DNA from: Cristatella mucedo
Lineage: Eukaryota; Bryozoa; Phylactolaemata; Cristatellidae
Direction of reading: 5' to 3'
Assembly (NCBI GenBank): GCA_009760855.2
Contig: WPIO01000124.1
Span: forward strand, 513,501-577,500
DNA length: 64,000 nt
Every line of letters begins with the position of its first letter. Position 1 is the stretch's first letter. The position numbers and the translations under genes were made by a program. Below the pieces are notes generated by a model. It had not been told where the DNA came from. It was given only the letters and a program-made list of their open reading frames with translations, and did no database searches. Below, in pieces: positions 1-11,525 of this stretch.

Positions 1-13
1 CGATCCCCAACTT

Positions 14-705
14 AAAAGACTCCAGACCCCATGTTCCCACTGTCCTATTTCTACGGTGCATAGAGCTGCTGCTGCCATGCATAAAACATCATAAATATCT
101 CATTGGCCTCAGGTAATGTCGCAGAAAAAGCTGAAATAATTAGGGCACTGCTCAAGAAAGCAACACCAGACCGAAATAACTTGAGCAACTTCCACACAGT
201 CTCCCATCTACATTCATATAAAAGACACCGGAAAGAGTCGTGGCACACCAGCTGAACTCATACATCGAAAAATCCAAACATTTTAGCAGGTTTCAGTTTG
301 TTTTTAGAGCTAATCATTCCACATCCACAGAGTCGGAATTGCTTCGTGTGTATAACAACATACTCGGGAATGTAGACTTAGTATCGACCACCAAGTACTT
401 CTTGAGCGCCTCTCATCTCGCCAGGCTTCAATGGTACTGCACTGCAATGGTTCAAGTCCTATCTCAGGGGGAAACACCATAGTGTTGATGTGAATAGACA
501 AAGATCATCAGAGAAACCACTAAAGTATGGGGTACCTCAGGGCTCTGTGCTAGGTCCCGTTCTTTTTGTGGTTTATCGATGTGATTGCTCGGCAAAATCT
601 AGATTTTCACTTCCATGCAGATGAAACTCAGACGGTCCTTTGTTTTGAACCCTCCCAGCCCTCTAGCACGTTAAACTTTCTCAACACTCTTGCTGCAAGT
701 CCAGT
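14..705 (+). mobile_element. LINE-A fragment (L2/CR1-like), N-terminal half of reverse transcriptase
   Basis: This segment aligns in order with LINE-A copies at 29.1-29.9 kb and 36.7-37.4 kb: the fingers region of the reverse transcriptase, then the palm. The catalytic box, FYADD in better copies, reads as HADE at about 614-625, so the enzyme is dead. Stops and frameshifts break the frame throughout. The copy stops near 705, without the thumb, C-terminal domain or 3' tail. It probably begins to the left of the window. Confidence 0.8.
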
Positions 706-1011
706 GTGAGAGCAACTTCCTACGAAAACCCTAATGACGTATCCTTGGGGCTCAATGATTACTTTGCAGCCTTGCAAAATGCTCTGATATTGAGGCACTA
801 TTTATATAGTCTGGTTAAATTTTTATAATTTGTTAACAGTGCACAAGCGAAGAATACAGGTAGGTACTTTGCTAAACAAATTTGAAAAATTATATGGGTC
901 AATGGCAGTGCCCAGAATTAATGCATCATACATATTGCAGTCTAAGCACTCGCATGCATTTGATTTACCGTTTTTATTAGCTAGTCAAGTCTGCATTATA
1001 AAGCCTCTTTT
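706..1011. other. Unassigned spacer
   Basis: A mildly AT-rich spacer between two LINE-A pieces. I see no coding, RNA or repeat feature in it. Confidence 0.4.
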
Positions 1012-1567
1012 AGTGCTCCACGTCTCGCCGACCTGCACTGGCTACCAGTCAAGCAACGGATTGATTTCAAGGTTTTGTCGCTCACTTTTACGTCACTTTA
1101 TTCCTTGGCTCCAGCCTGTCTCTGAGATCTACTTCCCCACCAGGCAAAGCATCGTACCACCCGCTTTTCGGAATCCAATACGGTACCAATACCTCGTACA
1201 AACCTCAAATCCTTTGGAGACCGTGCATTTAATTAGTATGGTCCCAAAGCCAGGAACTCCCCCCACTTGCGTCAGAACATCTCCTGACTTGACCACATTT
1301 AAAAAGAACTTAAAAACACACCTATTTAGGACAGCATTTAGTGGGTCCCTGTGATTCGTCCTTGATGTGCTTATGCGTTCTGACAATGTGCATGCTGCCA
1401 CTAACCACATTTGCATGCTGACCCTGTGCATGTCACCCCTACCCATATTATTCATGTTGTTTATCAAGGATGATAGTACTCAGCATTCAATCGCGTTTCC
1501 CTTTGCAGCAAATGTAAAGCACCTAGAAAGAGATTGAATTCTCTGAGGGCGCTTTATCAAGTGCATT
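1012..1567 (+). mobile_element. LINE-A C-terminal domain and 3' UTR
   Basis: Begins in the conserved LADLHWLPVKQR segment and continues through NLKTHLFRTAFSGSL, the end of the LINE-A ORF, to a TGA. The roughly 220-base 3' UTR follows. It has three TGCATG hexamers at 1389, 1412 and 1427 and ends in the conserved terminal motif GGCGCTTTATCAAGTGCATT. The ORF is frameshifted. The (ATT)n tail is absent because a second LINE-A terminus follows directly. Confidence 0.88.
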
Positions 1568-1740
1568 ACCTGCGCAAGCCACCCCTAACCATATTATTCA
1601 TCTCGCTTGTTTTTCAAGCATGATTTTACTTACCATTCAATTGCATTTAACTTTACAGCAAATGTAAAGCGCCTAGAGAGAGATTTAGTTCTCTGAGGGC
1701 GCTTTATCAAGTGAATTATTATTATTATTATTATTATTAA
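1568..1740 (+). mobile_element. LINE-A 3' terminus with (ATT)n tail
   Basis: A second, 5'-truncated LINE-A 3' end joined directly to the previous one. It has the terminal stem AAAGCGCC / GGCGCTTT and an (ATT)n tract at about 1717-1740. The head-to-tail join of two termini suggests that one copy was inserted into, or recombined with, the tail of another. Confidence 0.85.
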
Positions 1741-1849
1741 TGCTAAGTGTTTTGTCAATAATTCTGGGAAGATGGTCTGTGCATTTTTGAGACTTCGTCT
1801 AGACTTTGCTTGCAGATCTTCTTGCTTGTGCAATAAAAAGCTTATGGTT

Positions 1850-2075
1850 AGTTCAAGCTATGCAGCTCTGCTTGTCTGTCGTGGAAGTCACGACTGCCAC
1901 ATTACCCAACTTCTCGCTGATATGCACTGATTCCTCCATAAAGCAGCGTATCTACGCCAAGGGTGTCCCTCACTTTTTAGGCTATTTGGACATCTAGCTC
2001 GGGCTAACTTATTTAATATAAAGTTACACCTATACTTCTCATTCAGGTCTCGCATTGTACCACCCGCTTTTCTGA
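1850..2075 (+). mobile_element. Decayed LINE-A C-terminal fragment
   Basis: Weak but collinear similarity to the LINE-A region covering the QLVQNSAAR, LLADLHWLPVKQR and later C-terminal segments. It has many indels and no open frame. It is older than the neighbouring copies, judging by divergence. Confidence 0.55.
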
Positions 2076-2079
2076 GGAG

Positions 2080-2520
2080 TATGGTTTAGTCTTGTCACTA
2101 ATCAAACCCTAATGTAAAAAAGTGCCTCCTTCAGTTTTTATGCTTTCAAAATCTGAAGCTCACTATCGACTGACTAAACAAAATGAAAAAGTCACCTTTA
2201 ATTTGCAGATTTTGCTCTGCCCTAGTGAATTTAATGATGCATTTCATCATAAAATTGTTCATGCTGTCACCAAACAAATAATCGCTGTTCCTTTAGCCTA
2301 TTCAAAGTGTAAAAAAGACATATAGTTCTTTTATATAGGCTAAATACTAGAAATCCTCTCGTAAACCCGTTCTAATTAAAATAATTTATAATTCTTCTGT
2401 CTCTGCTCGTTTTCCTCTTACGCACAAAGCCTGATATAAGTAAATCAAGCCATCATTAGCTGGTACACGAGAGCAACATCTGATGTCATTAGATTATCTA
2501 GCAACTCCTAAATTACTAAT
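2080..2520. other. Unassigned AT-rich spacer
   Basis: No recognisable gene, RNA or repeat. The short open frame at 2122-2325 resembles no family I know. Confidence 0.35.
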
Positions 2521-2772
2521 AGCTGATGCAATACTGATTAGCTATTGTGAGACCATCACCACGTGCTCGAAATTTAGGTGAAGTTTTCGACGACTGCGTC
2601 AATTTTAAAAGCTTCATTGAGAAGACTGCTTCAACAGCTAACCGTCCCCCTCCGATTCCTATCCAAGATTAGGGGCTGTCTCCCACACTTGCTTGTTAAA
2701 AATTTAACTACGTCCTTAGTTCTGTCTTGGCTTGATTATTGCATTTCTTTATTGGATTGGCTGCTAAAGAAA
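2521..2772 (+). mobile_element. LINE-B, first part of a copy split by LINE-A
   Basis: Aligns with the LINE-B copy at about 56,120-56,360: the segment after the reverse transcriptase palm, including the LSRLDYCNSLL-type motif. Similarity breaks at GCTAAAGAAA and resumes at 4266 with ATGAATATGGCTGC, which is the continuation seen in the uninterrupted 56 kb copy. The element was therefore intact here until the LINE-A at 2773-4265 entered. Confidence 0.82.
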
Positions 2773-4265
2773 TAATAATAATAATAATTCACTTGATAAA
2801 GCGCCCTCAGAGAACTTGATCTCTCTCTAAGCGCTTCACATTTGCTGTAAAGTGAAATGCAATTGAATGGTAAGTAAAATCATGCATGAAAAAACAAACG
2901 AAATGAATAATATGGTTAGGGGTGACATGCACAGGGTCAGCATGCAAATGTGGTTAGTGGCAGCATGCACAGTGTCAGCACTCATAAGCACATCAAGGAC
3001 GAATCACAGGGACCCACTAAATGCTGTCCTAAATAGGTGTGTTTTTAGGTTCCTTTTAAATGTGGTCAGGTCAGGGGATGTTCTGACGCAGGTCGGGAGA
3101 GAGTTCCAGGCTTTGGGAGCATATGAACTAAATGCACGGTCTCCAAAGGATTTTAGGTTTGTATGAGGTATTTCTAGACTGTTGGATTCCGAAAAGTGGG
3201 TGGTACGATGCTTGGCCTGATGGGGTAGTATATCTGACAGATATGCTGGAGCCATAGAATGAAGGGACCTAAAAGTGAGGGACAAAACCTTGAAGTCAAT
3301 CCGTTGCTTGACTGGTAGCCAGTGCAGGTCGGCGAGAAGTGGAGTAATGTGGCAACTGCGACGCTCACGACAGACATGCCTAGCTGCAGAGTTTTGCACC
3401 AGCTGCAATCGCCTGATCGCACATGCTGGTAGGCCAGTAAGCAGTGAGTTGCAGAAGTCTAGACGGGATGTCACGAATGCATGGACCAACTTGGACGTGG
3501 TATCTTTATCTAAACAAGCCCGAATTTGAGCAATGTAATGACGCTGAAAATAGGCAGATTTGACTGTGGAGCTGATATGGTCGTCTAACGAGACGTCACT
3601 TTGGAATATGACACCTAGATTTCGAGCTGATTCAACTGGAGATATGCTGGCAGAGCCAATTTTGAGAGTCAGCCTTTCCGATCTCTGAATCACACTGGGT
3701 TTGCCCATAACTAGTAAGTTAGTTTTATCATCGTTGTTTTAGAAAATTTTACTGCCATCCATGTGCGGATGTCATCAATGCATGCAGCTAGTGAGTTTAG
3801 AGAATTTGAGGTGCTCGAAATCTGGGAGGGATCAAAGCAAAGGTACAACTGAGTGTCATCCGCATAGAAGTGAAAGCCTAGATTGTGCTTGGCAATCACA
3901 TCAGCAAGAGGCAGAGTATAAACCGTGAAAAGAACCGGACCTAGCACAGAGCCCTGAGGTACTCCATATTTCAGAGGTACTTCAGATGATCTTTGTCCAT
4001 TCACGTCAATACTCTGGAGTCTCCCACTGAGATAGGACCTGAACCACTGCAGAGCAGTGTCAGTGATGCCCAGGCGAGATGAGAGGCTTCTCTAGAAGAA
4101 CTTTGTGATCGATGGTATCAAAAGCTGCCGAAAGATCAAGCAAAACAAGCAGAGACACTCTGCCCATGTCTGCATTCCTAAGTAGGTCGTTGTATACCCG
4201 AAGCAATGCTGACTGTGTGGAGTGATTAGCTCTAAAGCCAGACTGGAACTTACTAGCAAGGTGTG
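2773..4265 (-). mobile_element. LINE-A copy, reverse transcriptase palm to 3' end, inserted in LINE-B
   Basis: Runs on the minus strand with its 3' (ATT)n tail at the left edge (about 2773-2787). The first coding stretch, 3004-3708, is an uninterrupted 234-residue frame from MGKPSVIQRSERLTL to the family terminus FRTAFSGSL. The upstream frame, 3711-4004, contains YGVPQGSVLGPVLF and the catalytic FYADD, and is separated by a frameshift near 3710-3745. A third frame carries the earlier palm segment to about 4265. The endonuclease and fingers are missing, as in a normal 5' truncation. It is one of the best preserved LINE-A copies here, but still non-functional. Confidence 0.92.
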
Positions 4266-4859
4266 CAGACTATGAATATGGCTGCAAGGCTAGTCTTCAA
4301 GTCCCAGCGGTTTGAGCACGTGTCTCCTTTGCTAAAAGAGCTAGGATGGATGCCGGTTGAGCAACGGATCAAGAGCAAAGTTCTTACGCTGACCCACAAG
4401 GCCCGCCAGGGCTTGGCTCCTTCGTAACTAGCTGAACTGCTGCACCATTTTCAGCCTGTTCACGCCCTCAGGTCATGTGTGGACAATAAATTAGCTGTTC
4501 CATTCCTCTGCTTAAAGACCGTAGGTGACGCAAGCTTTAGCTCTGCAGGTCCTAGACTGTGGAACTCGCTTCCACAATTCTTACGCAACGACAACTACTC
4601 TCCTACTGCCGACTATGGCACATCCTTTTCAGCGGTCCTGAGCTGCTACTTCCATGCTACTCACTATCTCAACTGCCCTCCTGACTCTGCTATGCTTCCC
4701 ACTTTTTCTTTGTTGCGTGAGACGAATTCAATTGGCTACCGAATGCGTACCGAAAGCCACTTAGGCTGTGAGTGAGCTATACAAAACTCTCCTGCGTAAC
4801 ACCCACATGCTTTTTATGACTTTGGGGAGTTACAGACGGAGATACATTACATTACATTT
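4266..4859 (+). mobile_element. LINE-B, second part with 3' tail
   Basis: Continues the LINE-B copy from 2521-2772: the conserved C-terminal domain (LLKELGWMPVEQRIKSK, LWNSLPQFLRNDNYSP, ESHLGCE), a stop, and a short 3' UTR. The UTR contains the GCTATACAAAACTCTCCTGC motif and the tail ATACATTACATTACATTT. One in-frame stop falls in the SY*AELL segment. Confidence 0.88.
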
Positions 4860-4864
4860 CTTTG

Positions 4865-6110
4865 GCAACTGAAGCATTGCATTGCAAGGGCAATTATTCG
4901 TTTACGCTGGTGATTGGTCACCTTTGATGCGATTTGGCACATTCACGCCAGCTCAATCTCGAATGGCCCTTAGCACAGACTCGGCTATCGTCCTATCGGC
5001 GTCCTTGTCATTCCTAGAGGCTATTCCCACTGGGTAATAATGAGAGATTGGCAATATTCTTACGCTAGTAATAGGACATCAGGCATCGATACGATTAGAT
5101 TGGCTAACCCAACTGTCCAATGCAAGAATGTCAAGAGCATTTAACCAAGTATTGCAGTCGGCCATCTTTCCTAAGTGAGACAAACAAAACTGATTGCCAA
5201 CTGGCAGCCACGCCAGTGGCAGTGAATCTGTTTCTAGCTAAGTCTGGAGAATCCTAAGGATAAATGGATCGGAGGCTAGTGCTTGCGTGTCCCCTCCATA
5301 ATATTAATTACAACTTAACGGACGACGAAGCGACGGACAGAAGGCTAAGCACTCAGACGCCAGTGCCATTATTAGTCTCTCCAAGCAGAGTTTCAGCCCG
5401 GCAAAGATGCAAACTTCTCAGCTTGGCTTGACCAACAGACTGATCGAACCGTACCTAAACGACGCCTCCACGTCTGAATGACTTCACAGAACCAGATAAA
5501 TAGCAAAAGCCAGCAGAATTGATTCAGAGATGGATTCGGAGAATAATCAGTACATAAGACACGCTACATCCAAAATATCTTTACCAATTATTTTTTAGCT
5601 GAATATTAAGAAACTTATTGGGGGAAATACGCCTAATTTGAAAATTCTGCTATGTATAAAAAATAGTCAGCCAAATAGAAAAAATAATTGATCGTTTCAT
5701 ACTTTTTAAAGCATCATATCGCAAATTCTTTATTGAATGTAACAAAGAGTGAATTACAATATTCCAAAATAGCAAAATAGTTTACTCCAGAGATACGGTT
5801 AGATAAAAATTTGCTTTGCAAATCATTATACTAAACTGTTTTTTTGCTTTTTAAATTATTTTGATGTATTTTTAATCCACTAATCACTCGCATCTCGCTG
5901 ATATAAAATTGCATGAAAGAAGGTTTCAGCTGCTTTCCACAGTCCTGCATCTTAAATATAAATTTTTCCTGTATTCAAATACAATTTAGTTCAACGTAGA
6001 CAAAACTCTTACTGACAATTGAGTTATATGATTCACACTGGCTTTTCGAAGTCTGGATAAAGTTTAGTTGGATAGATCAAGGGGATTCTATCCTTAGGCA
6101 CTGCAAGGTA
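4865..6110. other. Unassigned sequence
   Basis: About 1.2 kb with no recognisable exon, transposon protein or RNA. The first half is of average composition and the second half is AT-rich. It may be an old non-coding repeat, but nothing else in the window matches it by eye. Confidence 0.35.
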
Positions 6111-6114
6111 ACTT

Positions 6115-6606
6115 TCACCTCTGGCTGACCTGCACTGACTCCCAATCAAGCCTTATGTTAAATTCAAGGTTTTCTTTCATTACTCACGTTTAGGTCCCTT
6201 CCTTCTATGGCTCCGGCCAATCTATCAGAGCTACTCCCCCATCAGGCTAGGCATTGTACCGCCAGCATAGCCGGCTCAAATCTCCTAGCTTTGCCTCCAC
6301 AGATAACCCAAAGTCTTTGGAGACAGTGCCTTTATCTCGCATGATTCTAATTCCCGGAAATCAGTCCCGAATAACCTCACAAAAGCCACTGACTTCATCG
6401 CATTTCAAAGAAGCTGAAACCTTCCAGTGTCCCACAGCGTTCGCCAGGTTCTTTGAACTGTCTAATGCATGCTTACTTGTGTTGAAGCTGTGCATTTAAC
6501 CACAAACGTATTGGTACCCTACTTTACAGTAAATAGAAATTGCACGAATAGAAATTAGGCTCTCTCTCTTTCTTAGGATGATATACAAATGTATTATTAT
6601 TATTAT
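6115..6606 (+). mobile_element. Decayed LINE-A C-terminus and tail
   Basis: Collinear with the LINE-A segment from ADLHWLPVKQ through the C-terminal domain, then a shortened 3' UTR ending in (ATT)n at about 6594-6606. Several deletions and in-frame stops are present, including loss of most of the NLKTHLFRTAFSG stretch. Confidence 0.7.
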
Positions 6607-6609
6607 TGA

Positions 6610-8890
6610 CAAAAATCGTTCAATTTTTTGGAACTTATCATCAAAAGTGCTTCTCTGTTTTTCGTAGCACTAAAATTATTTATGGGTTGGTTGAAGCTCT
6701 CCTTCAATACCGAATGGTTGGTTGCCAAGCAGCTGGACCATCCATAGAGCCCTCGAAGTGAGCGATCAAAAATAGTTTGAGGACTTGGTTCAATCTTGCG
6801 GCTCTCTAGATGATTTTCTTACGAGATTGATTGTAAATTGCATATGCCCGCTTTCAAAGATGCATTTCACTTGTCAACTGCAACTGAACCATTTAAATTG
6901 TTAGTAAAACCAATCTCCAATTTAGGCAAATCAACTTAAAAAACGGCAATAAAATTATTAGTAACAAACAGTAGATTTGATTATATCTAATCAGAGCACA
7001 AGTCCATCGTCAGATTTTGTATATTCTCCTTAGCTGTCAAAAAAGTAGAAGTTATTACTGAAGGAGGAAAAGTAATATGTCGACGGTAGCAAGCATGCAT
7101 AACCATGGTACAGTCGTATTTTGGGGAACAGAAACACATTTCTCATTTTAATGCACAAACAATTCAAATCTGGCATTCTTAACTTTTAATAAAGACAGAG
7201 AAATGTGTTGCACGAAACGGATTTTATTATGCACAGTTTTTAATAACAGAAATAGTGACTTTTTCTTCGCCTATTGGACATCAGAATTATCAAGTAAGAT
7301 CCAGCCAGGTTTGTAGTGCCAATCTATCTATAGAGTAATTAGTCCTGAGAGTGGTTGTCAAGCTTTTCTATAATGCTGACGTAGCAAGGTTCTGCTTGTA
7401 TGTTATTTTTATCTGTCCGCAGATTTTGATGGCACTATTCACTAAGTCAATAGCCTCACTTAAGCGTCACCGGTATTGTGCTACGATGAATGGTCTAGGT
7501 CCTATCTTAGTGAGAAATTTCAATGACCGGAGTCGCTCTTAAAATGGCTGAGATAATGCTCGCCTTGCTTATAATGAGCGACTGATAAAACTTGACTTAA
7601 TTTTTGATCACACCTTTGACGTGCTTGCTAAGACTGAGACCTAGCTGAAATCAATTAACTGCCAGACAACGACCAACGCCACATACACACGCGTTTTCTT
7701 CTAGCCCAACGTTTTTAGTTTCTTAATCAATTTTAGGCTGCTTCAAATCATCTAGAACAAGATTTTCTATCATCCCATGCTGAGTCCTTTTCGCAGCAAG
7801 TGGCCAATGGTGGTAGTAATTAATCATTCACTTACTAAATCTTACTTTGTAAAATAATTTTTTCTTATCTTATTTTGAATATTTCCCGATATTCTTAATT
7901 TATCGTGCAAGCTGGTTTTAAGGGCGAATTAGGTAGGGGTTGTGAGCTATGCCCTACCTCTATACGAGTTATCTCCCTCAAAGCATATTTATTGACTCCC
8001 CAAATACTAATTGAACGAATGGCATGCAAATTGGCAAGAACAACAAGGGCAAAGTTATCTATCCTTGATGTAACCGTAGCGCCACTTTGACCTCCTGATG
8101 AGCTGTAAAAGTCAAAGTCAAATTTTTGCTACGGTATATACCTTCGGTATAACCCAACATACTCATTACTACGCCTTGTAGAAATATGTCAAGCCTCTTA
8201 AAAGATGCAGAACAACTTTTTCAACCCCAAGGTGATTCTAGGTGATTTCCTTGGATGAATCAATTCCCATCTTGTGTACATATCTTGTTCATTAGCTGAT
8301 TCATTTTTCATTTTGGCTCGTGTGCTTGACCCCAATCTAAAACCTGGTCATACAGTTAACAAATTTCAGCGATTGGATGCTGTCTACTCCTATTATTACC
8401 GAATTCTGAAAATCTGACGACATAAGGATGATATTCAGCCTGTAGTTTTTGTTGTCTATTAGGTATCCAAAACTATTGCAGAATATAGACCCTTTTAAGC
8501 CCCTAGAAATTGGTTCTGTCTGCAAAAAGTATCTTCCTTGCCCCCATCCGCGAAATTTTCCGTCCTAACTTCTTCATAGGAAGAATGTTACAACACGACC
8601 GTAATGGATGTTCTGAATGAGTTTGCTCCCATGATGATTCGCTTGCTCCCATGATGATTAACAAACACATTTGCACCCTCACCCATATGGCTCACTGCTC
8701 ACTGCAGAAATTACACTAGCTAGGAATACTGAGTAACAGCTTGAGAAAGTCTTTCTGATATCGGGACTGAATGTCTACGAAATTGCATAGTAAAGCTATT
8801 GTGGGCCTTACCAATCTACCCAGAGAATTTCGCCCGTGTCTCACTCTCAAATCGTTGGACGGCACGTATCCTTTAGCATCTTGTGAGCAA
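6610..8890. other. Mostly unassigned sequence
   Basis: About 2.3 kb without a convincing gene. A short stretch near 7420-7545 faintly resembles the LINE reverse transcriptase segment around the AFDTIDH and TALQWF motifs, and may be a very old fragment. A direct duplication near 8626-8658 repeats GCTCCCATGATGATT. Nothing else is recognised. Confidence 0.3.
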
Positions 8891-8894
8891 TCTC

Positions 8895-9150
8895 TGTGTT
8901 CCTTTTCAAAGTGACCTTTTAATAGTTACCCACATCAGCTTCGTAGTCAACTGTTCCGACTTTATCAACGCGACGTTGTAATAATTCGGCCTTACTTAGA
9001 TACAGAAACCGAAGCCAAGTTGGTCGTGTGCTTGTGACATCCGGTCGTGTCTTCTGTAACTCTATGTAGTCCCTCTAAGAAGCTCATTTAATTCCAAAGC
9101 CTGGAATGAGGTTTATGTACATTAGGCTGATGTATGCATGTCTATTTCTT
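8895..9150 (+). mobile_element. Decayed, internally deleted LINE-A fragment
   Basis: Resembles the LINE-A thumb region (the segment encoding HISSTVKSAYFQ, then IRACLDKDT and LVHAFVTSRLDFCN). Around 9085 it jumps to the C-terminal AFSSYAPKAWNSL segment, so the intervening part is deleted. No open frame remains. Confidence 0.55.
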
Positions 9151-9154
9151 CCTG

Positions 9155-9848
9155 TTGCTCTCTCCTGTTCAAGAAATTATTCCGTTTTCATATTCCCACA
9201 GAAAAATATTTTATACACCTTAAAACATTTTGAACGCTCATCAGGCTGCACTAACCTCTATAATTTCAAATGCACGTGAGTAAGCAAATCAGTCTCGTAA
9301 ATGCAAGTCGCTGCGGCATTGCTTGCCGGCGCTGAGTGATGGCAGGAGAGACCGTCGCAATTTGCATATTAAAATCAGAATGGAAAACAGCGTGCTCCTG
9401 TGTTAAAAAATTTAATTATTAGAAGCTTGGATTGCAAATATAATGCGGCTTCAATTTTGAGTGGCCATTTGATGCGAATCGTCAAACGTTCACTCAAAAC
9501 TAACTCGAGGAACATGAAGGGCTACATGTAAAGACGCACGAAAGCGAAGAAAGGTAGGAAGAAAGTAAGAAAGAAAGGTGAAGGCTCAAGTCTCATCAAG
9601 CCGAGGCATTCTTTTTTTGCATGCATTCACTAGCGCCAAGTAGCATCAGTAGTGACTGCGATGCTCTCTCAGCATAATTCTTGAGTGATTTTTATGCAAA
9701 CGTGGCGAATTTTTTTAAACAGAAAAGGCAGTCCATACTCGAGTACCTACCCTACTTCAATCTATTCAATCTTCAATCCTAACATTTAGGGAGGCTAGAT
9801 GATCCGTTTCACTAGAGGCCTTATAAAGAGGACATACAAGTGCAATGG
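9155..9848. other. Unassigned sequence
   Basis: No coding or RNA feature recognised. A purine-rich GAAAG/GAAGG patch occurs at about 9540-9590. Confidence 0.3.
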
Positions 9849-9849
9849 C

Positions 9850-10250
9850 ATAGAATTTGGCGGGTAGGCCAAAACACCATTTTCTGTAACGGGGAATCAA
9901 AACCGTGGTTGCGCAAAACGATTTTTAAATGACAGGTGTATCATAATTTGACTATTTATGGCTGCCTTTTTGGACCAGGCCATCGGAGGCCATAATCTTA
10001 GAAAGCGCAAACACAGTCGACCGAAACTTTGTCGATATCCTCGACATACTGTCATATGAAATCTATCATATGAAGTCAAAGCCACACTTTTGCTAGACTT
10101 GTTTTGGTATTGCAGCTTTATTACAGTTTGGTAGTTTAGGGCTGCTGTTTGGGCCGGCTGTCGGAGGCGATAGCATAAGAACGTGCAAGCGCAGTCCAAT
10201 GAAACTGTGGTTGAACGTGCAACGCTGCTTTCTATAACTAGGAATACAAA
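9850..10250 (+). repeat. Two degenerate monomers of the 170-180 bp tandem repeat
   Basis: Two successive units share a GGCTGYC..TTTGG..C core followed by TCGGAGGC, at 9983 and again at 10161 (178 bases apart). The same unit forms the longer array at 16.0-17.8 kb. Each unit also carries a GCAAGCGCA-like box. No long open frame exists, and the 100-residue frame on the minus strand is a by-product of the repeat. Confidence 0.7.
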
Positions 10251-10399
10251 TCATAATGTTTCTTGTTTGCATGTACCTCTACAAAGCTGCAAAAACCATG
10301 TGGGTGGTACGAACGAGAAATTTATATAGCACACTAAAAAACATAGCAGCTTGCGTTACGCATGTGATAGCCCACTTACTTCGTCTCACGGAATAGCTA

Positions 10400-10905
10400 G
10401 AATGCAAGCTGCAACGGCGGCGCCAGCTAAACCAGCCGAATTATCGCGGTTAGTTATTGCTCATGATTATTCGATTATAGGATAATTTATTGCCGCGGTC
10501 GTTTAAAATGCTGGCGCTCTGAGATAAGGGGAGTCGGGATTACGGACTCGAGACTCGGGGCATTCGCATTGGAGCTGATATGAGCTCTATTCAACACCGC
10601 CGTTGCTGTAGATTATGGCCGCTGTTGAGTGCTTGTAACCGTCCGCTGTTGTTAAATAGACTTGTCTGCAGTGTGGATGCGGACTTGATAGGCTAAGGGG
10701 TACGCTACTGTCGGCATATATGCGTGCAAATGCGGAGCCCCTACAAGTAACTAGCCATGCTACAAGGTTCAGGCTTTACCGGAAGTCGTCGCGCGTCGGG
10801 TGAGACTAGCACCGTTGATAGCTGTGCTTGCGGCCTAGTCCAGACCTGACTGGAAGTCGCAAATCGCGTTAGTAAGCAAGCCTAGCTGTCTCAGGAGAGC
10901 AATCA
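10400..10905. other. GC-rich insert of unknown nature inside LINE-B
   Basis: About 500 bases, richer in G+C and CpG than its surroundings. It interrupts LINE-B between the C-terminal domain and the 3' UTR. It has no open frame of note and no recognisable terminal repeats. Confidence 0.4.
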
Positions 10906-11234
10906 AGGACACGCTTAGCATGGGAGCAGCAGCTCAGAGTGGCTGGAAATGATACTTCGCAATCGGCAGCAAAAAATGAATGTCGTTGCATACGAATTGT
11001 AGAAGTAAGTTCCACAGCCTAAGACCTGCTGAGTACAAACTTCAGTCACCGAGGTCTTACTGCGTAGGGCTGGAACAGCTAATATATATGTCCCCCAGAG
11101 GACTCGAGGTCACAGGAACGCATATATTGGCGCAGGATTTCAGTTAGGTATGAAGGAGCCAAGCCTGGCGGGCCTCGCGGTTGAGTAAACGTGTGTACTC
11201 TTTATCTGTTGGTCAACTGAAAGCGATCGCAGCT

Positions 11235-11525
11235 TCTGTGATTTTTTATGTATAGCCCAGTCTGCGACAGCACCTAAATGTTGTTTTCTGCCAGTACTAG
11301 GCTGGGTGGCCCTCCTGACCACCGGCTAGCCAATCGGAGCGCAGATAGGCGTTGGCAACAGCACAAACGAATCAGAGCGCAGCGTTCCGGTACAGCAGAC
11401 GAGAGAAGCTGACGAACGTCTGCGAGTGGGCAGTGGCGCTTCCGCCGGCTGAGTGGGTAGATGAAATAAACTGGTGGTGTTCCTCGTCGGCTAGCGTGCT
11501 GTGCCGCTCGCGACAATAATTCAGA
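11235..11525 (-). other. GC-rich, promoter-like insert inside LINE-B
   Basis: About 290 bases, CpG-rich. On the minus strand it carries CGATTGGCTAGC (an inverted-CCAAT type box) near 11,327-11,338 and a related GATTCGTTTG at about 11,364. No open reading frame convincingly starts downstream. It could be a leader or promoter fragment of another element. The function is inferred from composition only. Confidence 0.3.

Noticed and set aside
3275-3529. Open frames on the strand opposite to LINE-A copies (also 2867-3166, 35,508-35,825, 16,661-16,978, 39,709-39,963)
   Set aside because: They recur wherever the LINE-A C-terminal domain occurs and are antisense shadows of that domain.
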